A DNA stretch of 64,000 bases. It comes from Dendrobium chrysotoxum. Lineage: Eukaryota > Streptophyta > Magnoliopsida > Asparagales > Orchidaceae. The stretch spans positions 34,837,774 through 34,901,773 of the forward strand of contig CM034314.1 of the NCBI GenBank assembly GCA_019925795.1. The letters run 5' to 3'. The notes beneath the pieces were generated by a model, which had not been told where the DNA came from, made no database searches, and saw only the letters and a program-made list of their open reading frames with translations. Position numbers and translations under genes: made by a program. Positions 44,901-55,550 of this stretch are shown one piece after another; positions within the stretch are counted from its first letter, which is position 1; the number at the start of each line of letters is the position of its first letter.

Positions 44901-46729
44901 TGTTAGTATTTTATTAAAATACTAGACCTTAATACAATCTGTTAGACAGGAAGTACGCTGAAATTAGAGTTTTCTACATTTTATTATGAAGGTTTGAAAT
45001 TTTGACTTGATTTTGAACTAGATTTGACCAATAGTTGACTTTTTCAAATTTGATTGATTTCTAAAATTTTGATATTTTTGAAAAATATTAGACCTTAAGA
45101 TGAGTCATATGCCTTTGAGTTTGCTAAATTTGGAGTTCATTTGAATTAGTTATGAATTTTCAAAGTTTTGAGTATTTATTGAATATTGAAAGATTGTTTA
45201 ATTAAAGGCCATTTTATGATTTGAATCCAAATGGTCTCCAAACTCCCTGAAATCAACTCCAAAGGTCAGGAATGACCTAAGGAGTGATCTCTAAGTGTTT
45301 GGAAAATTTTTGGAATTTTTAATTATTTTGAATTAATTAAATTAATTAAATATTAAATTTCAATTAAACTTAAATTTGAAGTCCACTCAAGGGGGTTTTA
45401 TTTTTTGTTGAGTAAGGATTTAATTCTTGTCAGTTAGAGGTATTGTGTAATTTTTGGGTTTAATCTTGATTTATTTCATTTTTTGGAAGTTTAAAGGGCT
45501 TAATTAAGCTATGATTTTGATTAAGTTAATTAAGGGGCTTAATAACTTCAAAGTTCAGTAAGGAATTTTCCTAGGGCTGAGAGTGTCACTAAGTTTGAAT
45601 GTTTAAAGTTTCAAGTTAAAAGGATATCTATCCTAATTTCTAGAATTTTTCTAAGTTCTCTAGACCAAAGTCCTTAATTATTGTCTTTAATAATGTCACT
45701 AGGTTAATGGGTCTTAATCAATGTTTCTATCCCTTGGTCAAATGCATAAGTAAACACACATACAATCAATCAATCCTAGAACTAGGAGAGCCCTAAACTA
45801 AGTGGTGTGTGCACCCTAAGCATGCAAGAATTAAATATTAATTAATAAAACTAATGATTTAATTAGTGAATAATTGGAATACAATTACTCACTAACCCCA
45901 CCACATTAATATCATCCATGTATTCAAGCTATGCTTAAAATTTCAACCTCACTCAAAGATCTCAAAGGATTTTAAAACATATATATATAATTTTAAAAAT
46001 TAATTTTGATATCTAGAAAATAGATTAGTTTTGAAAATCTAGAAAATTTCAATTAATTCAAAATAATTTTGAATAAATTCCAAAAGAATAGCATTAAAAT
46101 AGTTTCAAAACAACTTTGAAAATTAGATATTTAATTAATTCTTAAAGGAGTTAAATAATTAAAATTAATTAATATTTATTAAATTACGTTTAATTTCAAA
46201 TTAAATATGTCTTAAAATAATTTTTGAATTTAGAATAGTTTTGAATGTGTTTTAGTTTTATTACAGAAATTTTAAAATTATATTTTATAATTTTAAAAAT
46301 TATTTAATTTAATATCAATTAGATAGTAATTAAATGTTTAAATAATTAATTACTTAACATGATTTTAAATAAAAAAAGAATTTTAATGTCTGAATATTTT
46401 TAAAATACTTCCTGATTTGAAGTAATTTCAAAATAAATTTTATCTTAAAATTATGAAATTAATTTGATTTATTTTAATTAAATAATAATTAAAATGATCA
46501 ATTATTCTATATTTAAAATTATTTTTAATATAGAGATTATTTTGAAATAATTTTAATTTTAAATTAAAGGCCTTGAAAATCCAAGCAGATTGATATGTTA
46601 CATGTCAAATTTGGATTTGTATTTTTTTATAGCAAAATTTTTAAGTTTTTAAGGTTTAAAATATATTTAAAATAATTAAAATAAACCTAAATATATCTGG
46701 CGGTGGAATTGGACACATGGAGCTCGCTG

Positions 46730-46915
46730 GTTGGTGGATCAGAACCGCGCGGCGGTGCCAATGATTGGCGATAGTGGTCAGACACGCATCTGCCGCCAGC
46801 TGCCTCACGCGGTTTCATTAAACCACGTAGGCATTGATCGCAACTGTTAATTCCACGTGGTTCAGAATCAACGGTTGGTGGATCAGAATCGCGTGGCGGT
46901 GCCAATGATTGGCGA
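46730..46915 (-). repeat. GC-rich direct duplication in solo LTR S (period about 144 bp)
   Basis: 'gttggtggatcagaa.cgcg.ggcggtgccaatgattggcga' occurs at about 46,730 and again at 46,874. This is a GC-rich island in otherwise strongly AT-rich LTR sequence, and it has no counterpart in H's LTR at the collinear place. Confidence 0.7.
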
Positions 46916-46974
46916 ACACGCTTTGCTTGAACACCAGCAGATACACAGTTGGACGGATCGCAAAAGAGCTTGAT

Positions 46975-47006
46975 CTGGGCCGTTGATCATCAGATCAACG
47001 GCCCAG
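46975..47006. repeat. Perfect 14-bp-stem hairpin in solo LTR S
   Basis: CTGGGCCGTTGATC, a 4-base ATCA loop, then GATCAACGGCCCAG. The stem is perfect and GC-rich in an AT-rich region. There is no U-run after it, and no termination role is implied. Confidence 0.85.
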
Positions 47007-49329
47007 AAAATGTACATACCATGCACGTTACGGGCTGTGTCCTAGGAGCAATTTTGGCTTTGTTCTCTTATTTACTCAACCAAATGGCATAAAATTTTAA
47101 ACAGAGTTTTTAATAACGAAGAGTATCAATATGGAGTTAAAAACAAGGTGTGAAATGAGCTTTTTGAAACACTAATTTCTCCTAAGTGTCGTAGATTAGT
47201 TTTGGAGATTTCACCTTGATTTTAGGATGGTTTAGACCATTTTTGATATTTTCTGAACTTTTTGTTTATCCACGAATCTTTCTCCAGTTGAAATCATTGC
47301 TTGAAATCCATTGGATTGAGAAATATTTGAGTTAGACAGAGCTGGCCTTCGGTTTGGCCGGAATCCAGTCGCCGGTGATGTTTGACCAGATGATTTGAAC
47401 TTGAAAGGGGTAGAGGGATTGGTGGGGAGCTCAAACAAAATGTAAGAGCTGCTGGAGGGGCTTGAGGTAGTGAGAGAGTGTTCTAAAGAGAATGAGAGCT
47501 CAGATGATGTTTTGCCCTATTCAAAACGTCCTTGGATTGAATCAAGGGCCAATATCAGTTATTTGGAGTATTAGATGATTGACATGTGGCCTGGAGGGTG
47601 GTTAGGAGCAGAGGAATATGGGACAAGAAGACACATGAGGTGGAAAGGCCTCTTGGTCCCCACCTTGGCATGTGAGAGTGATGAGAGCTGTTTGAACAAG
47701 ATCTAAGGGCTTAGAATAACTCAAGGAAGGTTCTAGAGTGCACTTAAGCTGCTGGAATGGTTTGGGGTGGAGTGGATTAAATTTAGGAGGTCATTTGACC
47801 AACTTTGACTATTCCAAACCATTGATTTGATGTTTGATTGGTCCCTCATGCCACATGGAGGCTGAGCTGGCATGGGAGAGGGTTTAGGGTGCTGAAATGT
47901 TGTATTAGAAGAGGTTTGATGATTGGGATTTTATGTTTAAATGTTTGAAAGAAGAATTCAAGTAGTTTGACCAAGTTTTATTATGTTGACCTGGTCAACT
48001 AAGCTTGACTTTGATTGACTAAAGTTTGAGGTGGCAGCTAGGAAGACTTAATGAGCTGGTGAGAGGCCTTAAAGGAGATTTGATGTTCAAGGATTAGGAT
48101 TTAAATGCATTCATATACATGAAAAGGGATTTGACTAAGCCATAATTGGTTGACTTAGTCAAACCATAAATGGCTTGATTCAAGGTAGATTTAAGAATAT
48201 TCAAAACTTCAAATAAGATAGGTTTGAGAATTTCATGTCATTGATTTGTTGTATATAGTGACATGACCCAAATAGATCAAGTTTGACTAGCCTTGGGTTT
48301 TAGTTGACTTGGTCAACTATTGACTGGGTTAAGAGTAAAATTAAGTCTAGATCATCAAGGAATATGTTTAATAGAGATTTAATGAGATTTGAATGTATTT
48401 GAAGTTTGATTCAAAGTGGAAAGGCTTAAGGGTTAAAATTGGTCAATCGAGGTTGACTTGGTCAACTAGGTAGATCTAGGGCTAGAATTTGGGCTGGAGT
48501 GACTTGATTTGATAAATGAAGTCTGGTATAAGTGTTTTTAGGGGTCAAATAGGTCATCTAGATCAAATGACCTATTTGGGCCCTTAATGAGCCATTTGGG
48601 TCAACCCTGGTTGACTTGGTCAACCAGGTGGCTCCAGAGTCTGGGAATGAGCTCAATAGATTTGAAATGACATTTGGAAATCAATGGAGGTGGTCCCAAG
48701 GTCTAGGGTGGTCATTTAGTCAAAAAGACCTATTTTGACCCTTAATGGGCCTTTAAGTCAACCTAGGTTGACTTGGTCAATCAGGTTGACCCAAGGTCTG
48801 GTTTTGGATCTAGCAGGTTTGGTTTGATGATTGAGACTTGTTGGAAGTGGTTCCAAGCAATTTGGAGGTCATTTGGTTCAAAGTGACTATTTACACCCAT
48901 TTGAGCATTTTGGTCATTTTGAACCATGGTCAATTGGGGGTAAAACTGAGTCAAGCAAAATGTAGTTTAATCTTCAAGAGGTCAAGATTAAAGGTCTGGA
49001 TATGGTTGGAAGCTTTGAAGGAAGCTCTAAGGTCAGGATCCACTAGGTGGCAAGTCAAGTGGCATAACCCGTAAATATTTGAAGGTTTTACAGCCTTTGG
49101 ATTTGAATTCAGTTTCTGGGGTTAGAGACCTCAGAATGAGCTCAAATTTGGACGGTTACCTCTAGAGACATGTCACATCAATATGAAACTGACAGACTCT
49201 GAATCATAAGTCCTTTGACTGGGTTTTGAAGTATTCAAAGATTTGCTACAAAAGGTTTTTAGGACTTAGACCTTTAGCCTTTGAATTTGAGCTGGACTTT
49301 GAGTTTGAATGATAGGGTTTGAACTACCT

Positions 49330-50000
49330 AAATCATTTAAAATCATTTAGGTGATTGTAGATGATTAGATAGGATTAAGGTCTGGTCAGAGGCTATGATA
49401 ATTAGATTTAAATTGTTTAAAGGTCAGGATTGGTTAGGGATTTGAATTGACTTGAGCTCTAGATTAATTTGAGTCTTGAATAGATTGATTTAAAGTTTGG
49501 GTTGATCTGTAGTTTGAATAGATTTTAGGTCTGGATATATCTAAAGTCTAGGAGGATCCTAAGACCTAGATTGATCTAGAGTCTGGGTAGATCTTAAAAC
49601 TTAAAGCCTAGGAAGATTCTAAAATCTGGAAGTCCTAAAGTCTAGAGTCTGGGGGAAATCTTACAGTCTAAAACCTAGGAGAATTCTAAGGTCTAGAAGT
49701 CCTAGTTTCTGAGGTTTAAAAGGATCCTAAGATCTAGATATATCTAAGGGTCTAGAATAGATCTAAGGTCTAAGAGGATCCTAAGACCTAGATTGATCTA
49801 GAAGAGAATTAGGGTCTAGAATAGATCCTAGGGTCTAGATTAATTTGAAGGAATCTTAGGGTCTATAGTAGATCCTAAGGGCTAGAAGAATTTAAAAGAA
49901 TCCTAGGATCTACATAATTCCTAGGGTCTGGATCTCATCCAAGATCAGGTTGATCCTAGGGTCTGGATTAATCTGGACCGGGTCCTAATGATCTCATACA
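49330..50000 (-). repeat. CTAGG/GATCTAG-rich degenerate repeat zone at U3 start (S; also G 60-700)
   Basis: Loose repeats of 'ggtctagattgatctagagtctgggtagatcctaag' type with no strict period fill the first 600-700 bp of LTR S, and the same zone fills the G LTR. H's LTRs have only about 60-80 bp of it, so two LTR size classes exist. Confidence 0.65.
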
Positions 50001-50020
50001 AAAATGAGGTCAATATTAGG

Positions 50021-50853
50021 ACAAGGCTAGGTGTGATTGATCTTAATGCATAATTAAAAATTCTATAAACTTCTTTTGTATGTAAGTGTGTGATTGTTTA
50101 TGTCAAGTGTGTGATTTAAAAAAAAAAAAATTGTTGTTGTTGTTGTTTTTTCTTTGGGAGTTTTTCTGAGTTTTTTTTTCATATTTTATCTTTTTGTTCA
50201 GTTCGTACTGTATGAAATATTTTTATATAATAAAAATTCTATAGAGTGTGCATAAAAATTTATAGAGTGGAGGAGACGAAACTGTGTTTTCATAGTATAT
50301 TCATACTGTACGATGATGTCATCATGCTGTACGATATGTACAGGTTCATCTGTACAAATATGGATGATTTTATGGGTTTTGTTAGTTATTATTACTGACG
50401 TACATATAAACTTTCTGTTCGTCTGTATAATCCACATTGTCAATTTTGAATGACAAACCCAATTGTCCCCTGAACGATCTTTAATTTTCTGATCGTCCCG
50501 GATGAACACATCTTTGTCTGTACGATTGACCTATCATTTTCTCACGATGACGCCCCCAACCGTATTTGGATGACCATTCATTTTCTGATCATCCCGGGCG
50601 AACACCTATTCATCTATATGATCCGTTAGTCATAAAGTCTGGATGAAAGGACACCTTGGGAAGGGTAGTTTACGAAAGGCTATTTCTTTTTTGTCAGTTT
50701 TTATTCATCTGTATGAATTTACCTTCGCGTATGATTGCTTAATCGTACGTACGATTATTTTCTCGTACTGTACAATCAAGCATTGTTCTTTAAATAGGAG
50801 AGGTTTTATTATCATTTTCTTCACATTTTCTTTCAAACCTTCAACTTTAAAGA
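50021..50853 (+). other. Element P region between pol and third ORF
   Basis: Non-coding, homologous to M 30,680-30,324 joined to 23,252-22,891. It has a poly-A/GTT tract (50,115-50,150) and many GTACG/CGTAC or 'gatcgtcccggatga' motifs. It could serve as the leader or intron of a spliced message for the third ORF; I see no clear splice pair. Confidence 0.6.
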
Positions 50854-51922
50854 ATGGCTAGCAATAGCAAGCGTGCACGAGGGTCTAGGGCTTCCTCATC
50901 TAGAGCTGAGAGGGATGATGATTTCCTATCAAAGGAAAATGAAGAAGCATTTAATAGGTATTGTGCAGTGAAGATTACAGCTTCTAGGGTCCTAATTCAA
51001 TCTGATCTAAACTTCTCTGTCATGCCTCTTTTTGCTGCTACCTAATTGTCCTGTATTTTGACTTTGATCTATACCTATAATAAGGGAACTTTTCAAATAT
51101 TTCTAGCCAATATGAGATTTAGTAAGGATCATTCAAGAATTAGTTCTTATGTCTTTAAACAAAGAGTCCAAATAACAAAAGAGGACTTAGGAACTTTTCT
51201 GCATCTTAGATCCCAAGGGTTAGGGCGCATACCTTATCATCTAGAACCGATTATGACTAGAGTGACGTGAATCTAACTCCGAGAGGAGTTCATCAAGTCA
51301 CTCATTTACCTGGGGTATACACCTTAAATCAAAATGCTCGGATCATACAACATGTTTTGAGAACCTCAATCATTCCAAAAGATGGTGATCGAGTCAATAT
51401 GACCCCTCTTTTATCGACAGTAACATATCTCATTTTGGTTGAACAACCATTTAATGAAGCCAAACTCATTATGGACTACATTCAAAATCTTTCTAATATT
51501 AGGCATCCTAGCAGTAAGAGGAAGAAAAATATGCCATTAGTTCATCAGATCACCTATGTTCTTGAAAAGAAATACAATTCATTCATCCTGAACCTCCCAC
51601 TGAATTTCCCATCTTCTTCACCAATGGCTCCTTTAGATTATTATTTTACAAAGATTCAGGGGAAGAAGATTCTGAGGAAGAAGGGGGAGCTCCTGCACAT
51701 GCACTTGAGCCTGATGAAAACTTTTATAAGGATATGATACAGCGCTTAGATCAGCTTGATCAAAGGATTGATAATATCGAGACACTTTTAAAGCAGTAGG
51801 ATGATAGATATAATGAAGACAAGGGATGGATTTGAAACCAATTTGAGTCAGTGAACACTAACATTGCGACCATAAATATCTATTTTGCAATGTTTGCTGC
51901 TCCACCCCCAGCTCCAGATTAG
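50854..51922 (+). pseudogene. Element P third ORF: 'putative plant transposon protein'-like, envelope position
   Basis: The ATG at 50,854 starts MASNSKRARGSRASSSRAER, a basic, serine-rich N-terminus that could act as a nuclear signal. NEEAFNRYCAVKI, ANMRFSKDHSRISSY, VQITKEDLGTFLHLR, MTPLLSTVTYLILVE and a basic SSKRKKN segment follow, then an acidic stretch (EEDSEEE) and a heptad-type MIQRLDQLDQRIDNIETLLK near 51,735-51,795. It ends PPPAPD-stop at 51,922. A stop at 51,043, a frame change near 51,265 and another near 51,590 disrupt it. The full span is about 356 codons. It corresponds to M's ORF at 21,811-22,890. The family is recognised from memory as the plant 'transposon protein' domain; its function is unknown. 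Confidence 0.72.
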
Positions 51923-53253
51923 GGTCCTTCGGACTACTAGTGATGTCTTTCTATTTGTTTGGCTTAGTTCTTGGTTGTCTCTGTTGTTCTATTAGGCTTT
52001 GATTGCTGTGAGTTTTTGTTATTGTTTTTGGATATGTCTATCTTTATTTTATTTGAACGATGGTTGTGATGGCAAGCTTTAATATTTTTTATGGGGATTG
52101 ATTGGAATGTAAAGCTTGCTTTATCATATGCTTGGTATCATATGGAATAGAAAATGTTATATTTTTGTGCATATTGTTATATGATTATGGTTGTGACTGG
52201 AAATATTCTAAACTTTAACACTCGAACATAGTTGATTAAATTTATAAAATATTGACTGAATTTAGTCTACAATAGTAATTTCTGAGCATAATCAAGTTTC
52301 TCAAAATATTTAAATTACACAGTGACTTAGTGTAGATTGGAAGATCTTTCTTTTATTTTATTTTTAGACATGTATTACTTAGCTTAAATTGTTGCATATT
52401 TGATGTCATAATATTGCTCTTGTTTTCATCTCAAAGTGTTCATTATTGTATTTGTGTTTGAGAGATTGTGTTTTTGGAATGACTTTTTCTTTGTAGACAT
52501 AAAATGAGCATAAAAATAAAAAGATGCACAAAGTGTGCCACAAATACAAAAGATGTTCAATGCCGCCAAATTATAAAAAGGTACAAAATTAGCCCAAAAT
52601 TGAGAAGATGCACAAAGTCTGCCATTCAAGTTGAAAAGATGGGCAATGTCGCCAATCATTCTTTCCTTTAACATTTTTTCAATTACACTAATCAATGATC
52701 GTCACTGTTGAATTAGTAAAGTAGTTATTCTATTTCATCATTTTTGCAATAATTGTGGTTATATAATACGTCTATTACATTACTTACATAGATCAACTTC
52801 TCTTATCCTTGTTATTATGTGATATACAACATTTTGAGTTATTACTTCTTGCATATGAGTTTAATATTGTAGTTAACTTTCATTTAACATTATTTAAATC
52901 ATTAACTACTTTGATTGTTTCCCTTTTTGTTGTTATCAAAAGGAGGAGTTCATTTGTATTGTTTGATGTGTGTTGCATGTTATGTGTTGCATATTGGTTA
53001 TGTTTAGCATTGGTAATTATATTTAGCATTGGTATTGTGATTGCTCTTGTGCTCTTGATCTTGTTATTTGTTGTGTGTTGTTGTGTGTTGTATATTGTGT
53101 GTAGCTTTTGTGTTTGTTTAGGATTTTTCTAAGGTTTAGTACCCCTTGCTTCAATAGATCATTTATTTAGGGGGAGCTTATGTTTAGGGCGAGCTTAGGA
53201 GAAAAATTGTGTTTACTTGTTAACTCAAATAATAATTATTTTGCCATCATCAT
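51923..53253 (+). other. Element P 3' non-coding region
   Basis: T-rich, AT-rich sequence between the third ORF and the PPT, collinear with M 21,810-20,421. It includes the 55-57 bp repeats (52,505-52,655) and a TTGTGTGTTG-rich stretch (52,970-53,125). The open frame at 52,809-53,132 is low complexity and not conserved in M. Confidence 0.7.
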
Positions 53254-53265
53254 AAAGGAGGAGAT
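53254..53265 (+). other. Element P polypurine tract
   Basis: AAAGGAGGAGAT directly precedes the 3' LTR start TGTTGAG. Confidence 0.85.
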
Positions 53266-54949
53266 TGTTGAGAATTGTGCAAATCTGTTTGAAGTGAGTT
53301 TTTAACATGAGTTGTTTTGATGATTATAAAGGCTTATTATTTGTCTATTGTTTCTCCTAAAAATATTAGAATTTGTGTTTTGTGTGTACTAATATGTCGT
53401 TCAGGAAATTAACACTCCAGACTGTTGAAGTCTTTAAGTTTATTTATTAGAGTTTATTGTAAGTGAAGTCTGTAATTTTTACTTTTGTTGAGTCTGAGAA
53501 TGTGTGATTGTAAGTTGGATAACTGTGCACACACACACTAGGGGAGTGAGGTAAAACTTAATTTTTTAAACTAATCATACTGTACGATGTGTGATCGTAC
53601 GGGACAATCTGTGTTATTTCTCCTCTAAAATAAACCTACCTGGTTGAAAATTTTTCTAAGAATTATACTGTATGAAATATTTTCGTACAACTTTTTCCAG
53701 AGTACAAAATAGTAGCTCAAATTATTCGTATTGGATCATCTAGGATGAATTGTTCAATTTTTTGAACTGTTCGTACAATACAAAATTATTTTGTGTACCA
53801 TTTTCCAGAGTACAAAATATGGGGTTCACAGGTTCGTATAACATCGTATGAGATGAACCGTTGAATTTTTTGAACTGTTTGTATAGTACAAAATTGGTTC
53901 ATATACCATTTTCCAGAGTATGAAATATGGGGTTCACGGGTTCGTACAACATCGTATGGGATGGACCGTTCAATTTTTTGAACTGTTCGTACAGTACAAA
54001 ATTGTTTTGTGTACCATTTTCCAGAGTATAAAATTCGAGTCCTATAGGTTCATACATAATTATACCGGATGAATATTCCATAGTTTTGAACTGTTTATAG
54101 GGGATGATATTCGATCGTACGGTACGATCGGTATGCGTAAAACTTAAAATTTTTAGTTTTTTGGATGGTCTTTCTTCTTCTATGTATATAAGGGTCCTAA
54201 AAACTAACTGTCAGAATAACTTTCACGAATTTCTCTTGAGTGGGCTTGAAGAGTGTGTTTGGGAGAGTGTTTTGAGAGTAAAGAGTGAGAGATCTTGCGT
54301 AAGGAAATTGTGTGGGGATTCACAAGGTTGTCCAATAGTGAGGATATCTTTTTAGTTCTTTAAAGTTCTTCCCAACCATCTTAGAAAGCTTTTTGAAGAG
54401 AATTATCGAAGGAGGCTCGATTCTCTGCCATCACCAAGGAGGGTGAAAATGGAGGAGTGGTACTCTACCATCATGAGAAGGGTGAGAAAGGATGTGGGGT
54501 TCTCTGCCTTCACCAGGAGGGTGAAAAAGGACGATGGTTCTCTGTCGCATCGGGTTGGTAAAAGGGAGTTTGTAAAGGCTTCTCCACCTTGCTGTGGGGG
54601 CAAAAGGAGAGTCAGTTGAGTATGGTGCAATACCTAGAGATGGAGTCTCTAGGGAGTGGATGTAGGTCATGTTTGACCGAACCACTATAAATTCTAGTGT
54701 TCTCTATTCTTATTTTATTTTCTGCAAATTTTATTATCTACATCGTACTATATTTTTCTGTGGTTGGAAAAGTACTGAATTTTCACATCTACTTGTACTG
54801 TACCAATTGGATCGTAATGTACGATATATTGAGGTTTCATATAAAAAGTTTTCAAAACTTCCAAGAGTTTTTAAAAGTACCAATTCATCCCCCCGCTTGG
54901 TTAGCCTAGGGATGTAATTAATAGGTCTAACAACCTATTCGCACTTTCA
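53266..54949 (+). mobile_element. Element P 3' LTR, complete
   Basis: 1,684 bp from TGTTGAGAATTGTGC to CGCACTTTCA. It shows U3 108-bp repeats (53,690-54,080), TATATAAG at 54,185-54,192 and 39-bp repeats (54,410-54,550). It is the reference that proves the split 5' LTR (17,110-18,780 and 37,157-37,198). The LTR is followed by ACTCA, the right TSD. Confidence 0.92.
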
Positions 54950-54954
54950 ACTCA

Positions 54955-55550
54955 ATCTAGTTTGGAATAGGATTTCAAAACTTCATGTTATCAGTCAATG
55001 GAGAAACTATAATTGATCTATCTATTGGGATGCAAAGGGATGTCTTTTTAGTTGAGATTACATTAGGGTTAGGAGTTGACTACCCCATCTCCAAGATGGA
55101 GGCTGTTGTCACCCCTTTACCCACTATACCCTCTACTATAGAGGATAAGGAATAAAAACCAGTGATAATGAATGAGAGGCCATCGATATCTAAGATAAAG
55201 TCAAGTTCTAGCAGCACCTTTGCAAGCAAGAACGAGAAGAAGAATTACCTTCGAAAAGTTAGAAAGAAGGTTTTTAAGGCTAAAAATATTATTGTGTCAA
55301 AAGCCTTGAAGCAAGTCAAATTTGAGGCCAGTTAAGAATTTATTATTCCTTACACGTACCCCCTCCTTGGTGGAAATCATTTCTACCCTCTTCCTATTGC
55401 CCAAAGGAGGGAGGTTATGAGAAGAGCAGCACGACCTCCACCATACTCTTTTGACTATTATACAAAAAGGATCAATTAAGCCAGAACTGAGCAATCACCA
55501 GTAATAGCCATAGGCCCCAAGTTGAAGTATATGACCCATCCACTCTACTA
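54955..55550 (+). pseudogene. Element H ORF, continuation after the copia insertion; product not recognised
   Basis: The frame continues that of 17,041-17,109 once P and one TSD are removed. Readable parts include NFMLSVNGETIIDLSIG, MQRDVFLVEITLGLGVDYP, a serine/lysine-rich stretch (KIKSSSSSTFASKNEKKN), YPLLGGNHFYPLPIAQRR and RRAARPPPYSFDYYTKR. Four or so stops occur (near 54,960, 55,155, 55,335 and 55,480). No retroelement domain is visible, and the chain is basic. It may be a remnant of an Ogre ORF1 or an unrelated passenger ORF. Confidence 0.45.

Larger units (their letters stand above)
42011..50015 (-). mobile_element. Solo LTR S (about 8.0 kb, Ogre/Tat type) inserted in element P
   Basis: On the minus strand it starts at 50,015 (TATTGACCTCATTTT, first TG mutated) and ends AATCAAAACA at 42,011. 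The flanks TGAGG (42,006-42,010) and TTAGG (50,016-50,020) are a 4/5 TSD. P's sequence continues across (the AGCATATTGAGG block before, the ACAAGGCTAGG block after), as in M, where the two are contiguous. Landmarks are collinear with H's 5' LTR in reverse. It is longer than H because it keeps the CTAGG-rich repeat zone (49,330-50,000) and extra sequence at 46,690-47,900. There is no PBS or internal sequence, hence a solo LTR. Confidence 0.88.
17110..54949 (+). mobile_element. Element P: SIRE/Maximus-like Ty1/copia retrotransposon, interrupted by M and by solo LTR S
   Basis: The 5' LTR is 17,110-18,780 plus 37,157-37,198, and the 3' LTR is 53,266-54,949. The flanks are ACACA (17,105-17,109) and ACTCA (54,950-54,954), a 4/5 TSD. 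The internal order is PBS (37,201), gag, protease, integrase, RT, RNase H, a third ORF (50,854-51,922) and PPT (53,254-53,265). Without nested inserts it is about 11.45 kb, usual for the SIRE/Maximus lineage. It is coding-dead, with many stops. It lies inside the small ORF of element H. Confidence 0.9.

Noticed and set aside
46687..46905. 72-codon minus-strand frame in the GC-rich part of solo LTR S
   Set aside because: It arises from the 144-bp duplication (the PPRDSDPPT-type repeat appears twice) and has no homologue in the other LTRs.
52809..53132. 107-codon hydrophobic frame in P's 3' region, a candidate membrane protein
   Set aside because: Low-complexity TTG/GTT-rich sequence produces runs of Leu, Val and Cys. 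The frame is not conserved in M's collinear region.
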